A stretch of DNA of 13,439 bases from positions 1-13,439 of the forward strand of contig CAJJIY010000037.1 of the NCBI GenBank assembly GCA_905187695.1. Reading direction: 5' to 3'. This DNA comes from an uncultured Eubacteriales bacterium. Its GTDB lineage: Bacteria; Bacillota; Clostridia; Oscillospirales; CAG-272. The notes under the pieces are model-generated. The model did not search any database, was not told the DNA's origin, and was given only the letters and a program-made list of their open reading frames with translations. The translations under genes were made by a program, and so were the position numbers. This document shows positions 1-5,556 of this stretch, piece by piece; position 1 is the first letter of the stretch; each line of letters opens with the position of its first letter.

Positions 1-99
1 GACGACACCTATCAGGTGCAGGTCGTTTCCTGGTACGACAACGAGAACTCCTATACCAGCCAGATGGTCCGCACCATCAAGTATTTTGCCGAGATCTGA
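1..99 (+). CDS. gapA: Type I glyceraldehyde-3-phosphate dehydrogenase, C-terminal end (partial)
   Basis: Only the last 32 codons are in the window, so the 5' end is missing. The residues include VSWYDNENSYTSQMVRTIKYF, the very conserved C-terminal helix of phosphorylating GAPDH (family form: SWYDNExGYSxRxxDL or SYTxQxVRTLxYFA). The enzyme oxidises glyceraldehyde-3-phosphate to 1,3-bisphosphoglycerate with NAD+ in cytosolic glycolysis. The frame closes with TGA and is followed after 17 nt by two stem-loops, so gapA ends its transcript here. The catalytic Cys and the NAD-binding domain lie outside the window, so cofactor preference cannot be judged. The identification is firm despite the short fragment because this C-terminal signature is diagnostic. 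Confidence 0.93.
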   Translation, partial: DDTYQVQVVSWYDNENSYTSQMVRTIKYFAEI

Positions 100-116
100 T
101 TCCGGCAGAGAAGAAA

Positions 117-148
117 AAAGAACGCTGGGCATTTGCCCGGCGTTCTTT
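117..148 (+). terminator. Stem-loop downstream of gapA
   Basis: A 14-bp inverted repeat, AAAGAACGCTGGGC (117-130) against GCCCGGCGTTCTTT (135-148), has one G-U type mismatch and an ATTT loop. The 3' arm ends in TTCTTT but no clean T-run follows, so it may be a weak terminator or an mRNA 3'-end stabiliser placed in front of the stronger hairpin at 155-189. Confidence 0.7.
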
Positions 149-154
149 CTGATT

Positions 155-189
155 AAAAAAGCCGGCACCCGAAAGGTGCCGGCTTTTTT
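155..189. terminator. Bidirectional rho-independent terminator between convergent gapA and plsY
   Basis: A perfect 15-bp inverted repeat, AAAAAAGCCGGCACC (155-169) and GGTGCCGGCTTTTTT (175-189), has a 5-nt CGAAA loop. The GC core is flanked by A6 on one side and T6 on the other, so it gives a U-tract on both strands. It lies 13 nt beyond the plsY stop on the minus strand and 55 nt beyond the gapA stop on the plus strand, so it can serve both convergent genes. Confidence 0.92.
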
Positions 190-202
190 CTTTGGAAGGG
201 AA

Positions 203-901
203 TTATTCGTCTTCTTTTTTTGCGTCCGGTCCTTCGCCGATCCGTGCCAGCTCGGCCGCTTTGTCTTTGGACCAGAGATAACTCAGATGCAGTTCTTTTC
301 CGGCTAGGATCCGACGGATATTTACGCGGTGACGGAGAAGGATCCCGACCGAGGCAACCGAGAGAATGGCCGCACCCCACCAGCCGCCCTGCGCGTGCCG
401 CAGGACATCCGCGCCGTCCGAACCGAGCAGGCCATAGGTGACGGGCAGAACGAAGGAGGCGCTGATTGGTACCACGCAGATATAATTCACAATAAGAGCC
501 AGAACCAGCTCGGCGGCCAGCATGATCAGGAAAAAGCGCCAGTCAATGGCCAGGATTGCGCCGCCAAGACAGGCCAGGCCTTTGCCGCCCCGGAACTGCA
601 TATAGGCGGGATAAATGTGTCCCAAAATGCAGGCGCTTGCTCCGATCTCCGCCGCGAAAGGCAGACCTGCAAAAAGAAGCGGAGCCGTCATCGTCACGGC
701 CGTTGCCTTCAGAATATCAAACAAAGCAGAAAAAACGGCGACGGACGAACCCATGCTGATCAGCGCGTTGGAGGCGCCCGCGTTGCCGGATCCGCGGCGA
801 CGGATATCAAATCCGCGGCATTTTGCGATGAGATAGGAGGGATTGATCCCGCCCACGCAATAGCCAAAGAGAGCACAGAGGATAATTTTAAGTGCCGTCA
901 T
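203..901 (-). CDS. plsY: Acyl-phosphate:glycerol-3-phosphate acyltransferase PlsY
   Basis: A 232-residue polytopic membrane protein. PlsY transfers the acyl group from acyl-phosphate to glycerol-3-phosphate, the first membrane step of phospholipid synthesis in most Gram-positives. The family motifs are present: GSGNAGASNA at about 37-46, D62 and K65 in FDILKA, GHIYPAYMQFRGGKGLA at 94-110 (glycine-rich, substrate binding) and HRVNIRRILAGKE at 191-203. Hydrophobic stretches at about 3-22, 52-72, 76-95, 115-145, 147-165 and 175-190 fit the multi-pass fold. The start at 901 is preceded by AGAAAGGA five bases upstream. An in-frame ATG 25 codons further upstream lacks a good ribosome site and would add a charged, non-conserved tail. 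The C-terminus has a short acidic/lysine tail. A promoter lies at 985-1013, and readthrough from the upstream redox gene is also possible. Confidence 0.96.
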   Translation of the reverse strand: MTALKIILCALFGYCVGGINPSYLIAKCRGFDIRRRGSGNAGASNALISMGSSVAVFSALFDILKATAVTMTAPLLFAGLPFAAEIGASACILGHIYPAYMQFRGGKGLACLGGAILAIDWRFFLIMLAAELVLALIVNYICVVPISASFVLPVTYGLLGSDGADVLRHAQGGWWGAAILSVASVGILLRHRVNIRRILAGKELHLSYLWSKDKAAELARIGEGPDAKKEDE

Positions 902-984
902 AAAAATCCTTTCTGGATAGACCTTTGGAAATTCCGGTGGCTTCCGGACGCTGTGACCCGGAAAATCAGTTGACATATGATATC

Positions 985-1013
985 AGTATAGCACATTTCA
1001 AAATAAAATGCAA
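985..1013 (-). promoter_or_regulatory. Probable sigma-A promoter of plsY (extended -10)
   Basis: On the minus strand, TTGCAT (1008-1013), a 17-nt spacer and TATACT (985-990), with a TGC triplet directly before the -10 hexamer (extended -10). The -35 matches consensus at only three positions; the extended -10 compensates. It is placed about 84 nt upstream of the plsY start. Confidence 0.65.
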
Positions 1014-1032
1014 GTCTTCTTCAGGATACTCT

Positions 1033-1230
1033 TTACTTTTCTTTATAGTAAAGATAGCAATGGCAATAGCCCTCAAAATCCGGGTCTTTGATTTGTTCCC
1101 GGAATTCCCGGCACATGCAAAGATAGTCCGGCGTCCGTTCTCGGCGGCAGGGGCAATAGCCGCCGGTCCGTTTCAGGCCTTCCCGCACGGCTCTGACCAC
1201 TTCTTTGTCTTCGTTTTCGTGTATCTTCAT
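1033..1230 (-). CDS. Ferredoxin:thioredoxin reductase catalytic-subunit-like protein
   Basis: A 65-residue soluble protein with three Cys-x-Cys pairs: C26-P-C28 in GYCPCR, C38-M-C40 in LCMCREF and C56-H-C58 in GYCHCYLYYK. This is the signature of the FTR catalytic (beta) family, where four cysteines hold a [4Fe-4S] cluster and two form the redox disulfide that passes electrons from ferredoxin to a thiol partner. The protein is much shorter than plant or cyanobacterial FTR-beta (about 110 residues) and no variable (alpha) subunit is in the window, so its partner is unknown. The ribosome site GAGG lies eight bases before the ATG. It has its own promoter and is divergent from a DUF1858 redox protein. 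Family membership is strong; the electron donor and target are inference. The CxC spacing differs from the classical enzyme (see findings). Confidence 0.85.
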   Translation of the reverse strand: MKIHENEDKEVVRAVREGLKRTGGYCPCRRERTPDYLCMCREFREQIKDPDFEGYCHCYLYYKEK

Positions 1231-1262
1231 GTCTGTTGCCTCATTTCTGTTTTCTCAATTAT

Positions 1263-1290
1263 AGTATATCAATTTTTTGAAAAAAGTAAA
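1263..1290 (-). promoter_or_regulatory. Probable sigma-A promoter of the FTR-like gene
   Basis: On the minus strand, TTTACT (1285-1290), a 16-nt AT-rich spacer and TATACT (1263-1268), 33 nt upstream of the ATG at 1230. An overlapping TATAAT occurs a few bases downstream. The -35 lies only 8 bp from the -35 of the divergent plus-strand promoter. Confidence 0.7.
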
Positions 1291-1298
1291 GCCTTTGG

Positions 1299-1327
1299 TT
1301 GACAAAAGCCGAAAAAATGTATATAAT
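1299..1327 (+). promoter_or_regulatory. Consensus sigma-A promoter of the DUF1858 gene
   Basis: Perfect TTGACA (1299-1304), a 17-nt spacer and perfect TATAAT (1322-1327). The implied transcription start is near 1334, giving a leader of about 40 nt. It is the best promoter in the window by sequence, so high basal expression is expected unless a regulator binds the shared divergent region. Confidence 0.9.
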
Positions 1328-1356
1328 AAGGGAAAGGTTGATTCTATAAAGGCCTT

Positions 1357-1364
1357 AAAGGAGG
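1357..1364 (+). promoter_or_regulatory. Ribosome binding site that sets the DUF1858 start
   Basis: AAAGGAGG directly abuts an ATG at 1365 (zero spacing, unusable) and lies nine bases from the in-frame ATG at 1374, which is therefore the start. Confidence 0.85.
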
Positions 1365-1373
1365 ATGCTTCAG

Positions 1374-1574
1374 ATGAAGATTACCAAAGAAAGTATCATC
1401 GGAGATGTGCTCGATTTTGCACCCGATACCGCGCAGTTCTTTTTTGAGATCGGCATGCATTGCCTTGGCTGTCCTTCCGCCCGCGGCGAATCCATTGCGG
1501 ATGCCTGCGCGGTTCACGGCACCGATGCCGACGCATTGGTTGCAAAGCTGAACGCTTTTGTCGAGAAAAAGTAA
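1374..1574 (+). CDS. DUF1858 / hybrid-cluster-associated redox disulfide domain protein
   Basis: A 66-residue protein consisting of a single DUF1858 domain. The N-terminal half (KITKESIIGDVLDFAPDTA) matches the family pattern of a short strand-helix unit that reads as 'set up in the morning, the element fails to accumulate', seen also at the N-terminus of ScdA/RIC iron-sulfur repair proteins. The second half carries the hallmark GMHCLGCPSA with C30 and C33 and a downstream AVHG. The CxxC is expected to be redox active or to bind metal; the exact substrate is unknown for stand-alone members. It is read from a consensus promoter, is monocistronic by its terminator at 1594-1625, and is divergent from the FTR-like gene, which suggests but does not prove a shared thiol-redox role. 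Confidence 0.88.
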   Translation: MKITKESIIGDVLDFAPDTAQFFFEIGMHCLGCPSARGESIADACAVHGTDADALVAKLNAFVEKK

Positions 1575-1593
1575 AAGGGACGCTTTCCGACCG

Positions 1594-1625
1594 AAAATCC
1601 CCGCCCGCAGGGGCGGGGATTTTTT
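1594..1625 (+). terminator. Rho-independent terminator after the DUF1858 gene
   Basis: AAAATCCCCGCCC (1594-1606) pairs with GGGCGGGGATTTT (1611-1623) around a GCAG loop, followed by further T residues to 1625. The stem is perfect and GC-rich. It ends only 23 nt before the next ATG. Confidence 0.92.
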
Positions 1626-1648
1626 GAAGTAACCGAAAGGAGAACAAG

Positions 1649-2317
1649 ATGACCTATGTAATGGCCGGGCTTTACGGCGAACTGGATAAATACCGCGAAA
1701 TGATGAAGAAGATCGCTTTTGGGAAAGAGGACATTCTTTATGTGTTGGGCGATATGGTGGATTACGGCGCCGAGTCGATACCGCTTTTGGTGGAGCTTTC
1801 CATGTGCGAGAATGTTTATGCCATTGCGGGCGACCACGATTTCCGTGCGCTCCGGATGCTGTCCGGGTTTGACCGGATGCTCCGGGAGGGTGCGATGCCG
1901 GACGCCGCTTTCAAAGAAGAGATGCAGTCCTTTGCCGCAGACGGCGGCGCCGTGACGCTTGCCGGTTTCCGGGAGCTGGATGCCGATATGAAAGAGGGCG
2001 TGCTTGATTATCTTTCCGAACTGCCGCTTTTTGAGGAAGCCGAGGTCTGCGGCCGCGAGTACCTGCTGGTACATGCGGGAATTGCCGGTTTTGATCCTGA
2101 CAAGAACCTCGAAGATCATCGGCCGGAGGACTTTTTTACACCCGAATATCCCAAGGGCGGATTGCCGGACGGCCGGGTACTGCTTGTGGGTCATACGCCC
2201 ACCCCAAGCGGCAGAATCGAGGAACGGGACGGCGTGATTTTTCTGGATTGCGGCGTGAAGGACGGCAAAGCGCTGGGATGCCTTTGCCTTGAAACCCGAA
2301 AAGCGTATTATGTCTGA
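1649..2317 (+). CDS. PPP-like metallophosphoesterase with degenerate first metal site
   Basis: A 222-residue protein related to ApaH/PrpE/bacterial PPP-type phosphatases, which use two metal ions to cleave phosphoester or dinucleoside polyphosphate bonds. Visible motifs in order: YVMAGLYGELDKY at 3-15 where the family has a GDxHG-type box; GDMVDYG at 34-40 (family GDxxDRG); GDHD at 61-64 (family GNHE); LLVHAG at 139-144; LVGHTPT at 179-185. The Asp and His of the first box are Gly7 and Tyr9, the Arg of DRG is Tyr39 and the Asn of GNHE is Asp62, while H142 and H181 remain. The site for one metal therefore looks lost, and activity is doubtful. The ribosome site AAAGGAG is six bases upstream. 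The 3' end overlaps the methyltransferase gene by 8 nt, implying cotranscription and coupling. Its natural substrate is unknown. Confidence 0.82.
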   Translation: MTYVMAGLYGELDKYREMMKKIAFGKEDILYVLGDMVDYGAESIPLLVELSMCENVYAIAGDHDFRALRMLSGFDRMLREGAMPDAAFKEEMQSFAADGGAVTLAGFRELDADMKEGVLDYLSELPLFEEAEVCGREYLLVHAGIAGFDPDKNLEDHRPEDFFTPEYPKGGLPDGRVLLVGHTPTPSGRIEERDGVIFLDCGVKDGKALGCLCLETRKAYYV

Positions 2318-3701
2318 ACCTCTGTCAAAAGGCGCGGAGCTGATTTTCCCGGTGGAAGATCTCAGCAATCTCGGTTACGGAGTGGGGCACGCACCGGACG
2401 GGCGCGTGATTTTTGCCGCCGGCGCGTTGCCGGGAGACCGGGTCCGGGCTATTCTTATCAAGATCACGGGGTCCTATTTTGTGGCGCGTGTGACCGAAAT
2501 CCTGTCCGCCTCCCCGTTTCGGGAGGCGGATGCCTGCGGGGCTCCGCTTTCCTGCGGCGGGTGCGTTTACCGCGGGCTTACTTATAAAAAAGAACTGGAG
2601 CTCAAAGAAAATTATGTCAGGCAGTGTTTCCGTCAGGCGGGGCTCCCCGATGTGAAAGTTCTGCCGGTGAGAAGCACCGGGCAGACCGTTGGCTACCGGA
2701 ACAAGGCGCTTTATCCGATTGCCGCAGAGGAAAGCGGAGCCCTTTTCGGCGGATTCTTTGCCCGTAAATCTCATCGGGTAATCCCGGCGGACGGTTGCGT
2801 GCTTCAGCCGCCTTCCTTCGGGGAGATCCTGCGGGATGTCTGTTCTTTCCTTACGGAGAGCGGGGCAACGGCCTATGACGAAAAAAACGGACGGGGCCTT
2901 GTTCGTCATCTGTATCTGCGCGCAGGGAAGGGAAGCGGCGAGGTCATGGCCTGTCTTGTTATCAATGGCCGGGAATTGCCGCGCGAGGCGGATTTTGTGC
3001 GCTTTTTGCGGGAAAGGCATCCCGAGATTTCCACTGTTGTGCTGAACCGGAATGAAAAAAACACCAATCTGGTGTTGGGCACGGAGTATCGGACGCTTTA
3101 CGGTTCCGGTGTGTTGCACGATCGGCTGTGCGGCCTTTCTTTTGATATTGCGCCGGCCGCTTTTTATCAGGTCAATCATGACGCGGCCGAACTGCTGTAC
3201 GGCATCGCGGGCGATTGCGCGGGCCTGACCGGCAGGGAGCTTCTCCTGGATCTTTACTGCGGCGCGGGTACCATCGGGCTGTCGCTTTCGCACCGCGTCC
3301 GCGCGGTCGTGGGCATTGAGATTGAGCCTGCCGCCGTCCGGAATGCCCGTGCCAATGCTGAAAAAAACGGCGTCCGGAACGCCGCATTTTACTGCGGTGA
3401 TGCCGGCGATACCGAGCGTCTGCTGGAAGAGGCCGAGGCCGCGAGAGGGACGCTTTCGCCCGATGTGGTCATTCTGGATCCGCCCCGCCGCGGGTGTGAC
3501 GCGCGGCTGCTTGATTTCCTGGCGCGGCGCAGAGTGCCGAAGATTGTTTATGTGTCTTGCGGGCCGGATACGCTGGCGCGTGACGCGGCTTTTCTCTGCG
3601 CCCGCGGTTACCTTCCCGGCGACCTTGTCCCGGTTGACCTTTTCCCCCGCACCGGGCATGTGGAATCGGTGCTTTCGTTTGTCCGGTCAAAAAACGCTTG
3701 A
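2310..3701 (+). CDS. rlmD: 23S rRNA (uracil-5-)-methyltransferase, RlmD/RlmCD (RumA) family
   Basis: A 463-residue SAM-dependent RNA m5U methyltransferase. An N-terminal TRAM domain (about 10-65) binds RNA. C76, C82, C85 (in CGAPLSCGGC) and C163 match the four [4Fe-4S] ligands of RumA. The Rossmann SAM site is DLYCGAG at 314-320, with FYQVN at 285-289, LDPPRRG at 389-395, the catalytic nucleophile C417 in VSCGPDTLARD, and the general-base Glu in GHVE (E452). E. coli splits U747 and U1939 between RlmC and RlmD, whereas B. subtilis has a dual enzyme (RlmCD); the sequence alone does not say which target applies. The ATG at 2310 overlaps the preceding stop by 8 nt and has no strong ribosome site, so translational coupling is likely. 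An upstream in-frame TTG (2289) is a less likely start. Confidence 0.92.
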   Translation: MSEPLSKGAELIFPVEDLSNLGYGVGHAPDGRVIFAAGALPGDRVRAILIKITGSYFVARVTEILSASPFREADACGAPLSCGGCVYRGLTYKKELELKENYVRQCFRQAGLPDVKVLPVRSTGQTVGYRNKALYPIAAEESGALFGGFFARKSHRVIPADGCVLQPPSFGEILRDVCSFLTESGATAYDEKNGRGLVRHLYLRAGKGSGEVMACLVINGRELPREADFVRFLRERHPEISTVVLNRNEKNTNLVLGTEYRTLYGSGVLHDRLCGLSFDIAPAAFYQVNHDAAELLYGIAGDCAGLTGRELLLDLYCGAGTIGLSLSHRVRAVVGIEIEPAAVRNARANAEKNGVRNAAFYCGDAGDTERLLEEAEAARGTLSPDVVILDPPRRGCDARLLDFLARRRVPKIVYVSCGPDTLARDAAFLCARGYLPGDLVPVDLFPRTGHVESVLSFVRSKNA

Positions 3702-3726
3702 CTTTTTGCACCCCGTCCGTTATAAT
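3698..3726 (+). promoter_or_regulatory. Sigma-A promoter of the ROK kinase gene
   Basis: TTGACT (3698-3703), a 17-nt spacer and perfect TATAAT (3721-3726). The -35 hexamer overlaps the TGA stop of the methyltransferase gene (3699-3701). The leader before the ATG at 3763 is about 30 nt. Confidence 0.88.
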
Positions 3727-3762
3727 TTGAACATAGCACCATAAACAGAAACGAGGAATTTT

Positions 3763-4719
3763 ATGTACCGTATCGGAATTGATCTCGGCGGCACCAATAT
3801 TGCCGTCGGACTTGTGAATGAAGAATATGAAATCGTCCGGAAAGTCAGCGCCCCGACCGAGGCGGCCAATCGTACCGGCGAGGAGATTGCCGCAGAGATT
3901 GCGCGCCTGTGCCGCGAGGTCGTGGCCGGGCAGGGGCTTTCGGATGTGGAGGCCATCGGCATCGCCAGCCCCGGCATTGTGGATCATGACCGCGGCGTGG
4001 TGGTGTATTCCTGTAATCTGCCGTTTCTCAATTTTCCCATTGCCCGGATGGTAAGCGAAAAGACCGGCGTAAAAACGGTCCATGCCGAAAACGACGCCAA
4101 TGCCGCCGCGTGGGGTGAGGCCGTGGCCGGCGCCGCAAAGGGAACCAAGAATTCCGTGATGATCACACTGGGCACCGGCGTGGGCGGTGGCGTGATCATT
4201 GACGGCAAGGTGTTTTCCGGCTTCAACTATGCCGGCACGGAACTGGGGCACACCGTGATTGTCAAAGGCGGCGCCCAGTGCGGGTGCGGACGGCGCGGTT
4301 GCTGGGAGGCTTACAGCTCGGCCACGGCGCTTATCCGCATGACCAAGGAGAAAATGGAGGCCTGCCGGAAGGAAGGGCGCAAGACCCTTTTGACGGAATT
4401 GTCCGAGGCCGCCGGTAAAGTTTCGGGCAAAACCGCTTTCAAGGCCATGCGCGAAGGAGACGCGGCCGGTCGCGAGGTGGTGGATGAATACCTATCCTAT
4501 CTGGCTACGGGTCTGACCGACATGGTCAATATTTTTCAGCCGGAGGTGCTTTCCATCGGCGGCGGTATTTCCAACGAGGGCGAAAGCCTGCTGGCCGCCA
4601 TTGAACCGATGGTGAGAGCCGAACAGTACGGAGGCGGATTGGTGCCGCTGACGGAACTGAAGATTGCCAAACTCGGCAACGATGCGGGAATCATCGGCGC
4701 CGCATTTCTCGGAATCTGA
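3763..4719 (+). CDS. ROK family sugar kinase, probable glucokinase
   Basis: A 318-residue cytosolic ASKHA-fold kinase. The phosphate-binding DLGGTN is at 7-12, the catalytic base is Asp111 in ENDANAA (109-115), GTGVGGG is at 137-143, and the ROK zinc signature uses H163 (ELGH, 160-163) with C173, C175 and C180 in CGCGRRGCWE. IGGGIS at 265-270 and LGNDAGIIGAA near the end complete the ATP-binding domain. No N-terminal winged-helix DNA-binding domain is present, so it is a kinase and not a ROK repressor. Length and motif set match Bacillus GlcK-type glucokinases (glucose + ATP to glucose-6-phosphate); another hexose or N-acetylhexosamine cannot be excluded. The ribosome site GAGG is six to seven bases upstream. 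It has its own promoter and terminator and so is monocistronic. Confidence 0.9.
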   Translation: MYRIGIDLGGTNIAVGLVNEEYEIVRKVSAPTEAANRTGEEIAAEIARLCREVVAGQGLSDVEAIGIASPGIVDHDRGVVVYSCNLPFLNFPIARMVSEKTGVKTVHAENDANAAAWGEAVAGAAKGTKNSVMITLGTGVGGGVIIDGKVFSGFNYAGTELGHTVIVKGGAQCGCGRRGCWEAYSSATALIRMTKEKMEACRKEGRKTLLTELSEAAGKVSGKTAFKAMREGDAAGREVVDEYLSYLATGLTDMVNIFQPEVLSIGGGISNEGESLLAAIEPMVRAEQYGGGLVPLTELKIAKLGNDAGIIGAAFLGI

Positions 4720-4722
4720 AAG

Positions 4723-4770
4723 AAAAATGCTCCGGAGCGGCTCTGCGGGACCGTTCCGGAGCATTTTTTT
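4723..4770 (+). terminator. Rho-independent terminator after the ROK kinase gene
   Basis: AAAAATGCTCCGGA (4723-4736) pairs with TCCGGAGCATTTTT (4755-4768), extended inward by GCGG/CCGT, with a loop of about 10 nt and a run of seven T at 4764-4770. It starts 4 nt after the stop codon. The A-run on the 5' side makes it potentially bidirectional. Confidence 0.93.
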
Positions 4771-4899
4771 CTCAGGATCGCACTTTTTAAATTCAAAAAG
4801 GCGCTCCGACAGTGCGTTTTAGATCCGAATTTGTTTATTTTGAACAAAACATTTTTTTGTTATATATGAAAATTCTCCCTTTTGACGGTTCTCTTTTGC

Positions 4900-4928
4900 T
4901 TGCTTTTTGGCAGAGAATATGATAAAAT
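4900..4928 (+). promoter_or_regulatory. Extended -10 promoter of the S10-spc ribosomal operon
   Basis: TTGCTT (4900-4905), a 17-nt spacer and TAAAAT (4923-4928) preceded by TGA, i.e. an extended -10. The predicted start is near 4935, which leaves about 310 nt before rpsJ. A weaker alternative upstream is TTGAAC (4840-4845) with an AT-rich TATATG at 4863-4868. Because no other strong promoter is visible in the ribosomal cluster, this is the likely main promoter for all the ribosomal genes. Confidence 0.75.
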
Positions 4929-4934
4929 GTACAA

Positions 4935-5244
4935 GTCTGATATGCGATGAAGCGAGAGGTTGCCGCGAAAGCGGGGAATTTTCGCAGAGTATGTCCGTTC
5001 ATCGGGCGAAGAGGCCGGAAATGTGCGCCCTGTGTGGCGTTCTGCCCCCTGCATATAACCCCCCGGAAACTACCCATGCAATGCTGGCGTGGGCAAATCC
5101 GGTTTTTGTAAGGGAAGGGATGAAACACACGGATGGGTGCCTTGGAAGCCTCGCCCCAAATGAAACGCGGACCGGTGCTGCAAGTCTTCATTAATATTAA
5201 GGCCGCCCAAAACCGGGACGCAAATTCAAAAAGGAGGCAAAACA
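4935..5244 (+). ncRNA. Long structured 5' leader of the S10 operon (candidate ribosomal leader)
   Basis: About 310 nt between the predicted transcription start and rpsJ with no convincing gene. Pairings visible by eye: TGCGA 4943-4947 with TCGCA 4982-4986, enclosing a CCGC-GAAA-GCGG hairpin (4963-4974, GNRA-type loop); an alternative CGATGAA 4945-4951 with TTCATCG 4998-5004, mutually exclusive with the first; GGGCG 5004-5008 with CGCCC 5026-5030; and the terminator-like hairpin at 5063-5107. CCGGTTTT 5099-5106 can instead pair with AAAACCGG 5209-5216, just before the ribosome site at 5231-5237. S10 operons in other bacteria are known to be autoregulated through the leader (L4 in E. coli); that this leader does so is inference. 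Confidence 0.55.
5063..5107 (+). terminator. Attenuator-like hairpin in the S10 leader
   Basis: Outer stem CCGGA (5063-5067) with TCCGG (5098-5102), a small internal loop, inner stem CCCATGC (5073-5079) with GCGTGGG (5087-5093, one G-U), a 7-nt loop, then five T residues (5103-5107). The shape is that of a moderately strong intrinsic terminator about 140 nt upstream of rpsJ, so it would act as a conditional stop within the leader. Confidence 0.5.
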
Positions 5245-5556
5245 ATGGCTGTTAAGGAAAAAATCAGAGTCAGACTGACCAGCTACGATCACACGCTCAT
5301 CGATACCGCTGCGGAGAAGATCGTAGATGTTGCCAAGAGAAACGGCGCCGCCGTTTCGGGTCCTGTGCCGCTGCCCACGAAGCGGGAGATCGTCACGATC
5401 CTCCGCGCGGTGCACAAGTACAAGGACAGCCGTGAGCAGTTTGAAATGCGCACGCACAAGAGACTCATTGACATCATCAAGCCCACGCAGAAAACCGTGG
5501 ACGCCCTGATGAGCGTCGAACTTCCCGCCGGTGTTGAAATCGAGATCAAGCTCTGA
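5245..5556 (+). CDS. rpsJ: 30S ribosomal protein S10 (uS10)
   Basis: 103 residues, the usual bacterial length. S10 sits in the 30S head next to S3, S9 and S14, and as NusE pairs with NusB in rRNA transcription antitermination. The sequence opens KEKIRVRLTSYDHTLID and carries the conserved GPVPLPTKREIVTILRA and THKRLIDIIKPTQKTVDAL segments, which cover the family. A strong AAGGAGG lies seven bases upstream of the ATG. It is the first gene of the ribosomal operon, behind a long leader, and is separated from rplC by an unusually long 119-nt gap. No unusual residue is apparent. Confidence 0.98.
   Translation: MAVKEKIRVRLTSYDHTLIDTAAEKIVDVAKRNGAAVSGPVPLPTKREIVTILRAVHKYKDSREQFEMRTHKRLIDIIKPTQKTVDALMSVELPAGVEIEIKL

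Noticed and set aside
329..973. Plus-strand open frame opposite plsY
   Set aside because: The minus strand encodes all PlsY motifs with a ribosome site; the plus-strand product is non-descript.
969..974. TTGACA on the plus strand upstream of plsY
   Set aside because: No matching -10 element at 16-18 nt and no plus-strand gene follows; the minus-strand promoter at 985-1013 explains the region.
2325..3659. Antisense open frame (444 codons) opposite the rRNA methyltransferase gene
   Set aside because: The plus strand carries all RumA-family motifs; the antisense product has no recognisable features.
4907..5194. Open frame of 95 codons across the S10 leader
   Set aside because: It begins with TTG inside the promoter upstream of the predicted transcript start, has no ribosome site and resembles no family I know. 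The segment is better explained as a structured leader.
4789..5234. Exact 13-nt direct repeat AAATTCAAAAAGG at 4789-4801 and 5222-5234
   Set aside because: Low-complexity A-rich sequence, the second copy overlapping the rpsJ ribosome site; no sign of insertion or recombination between them.
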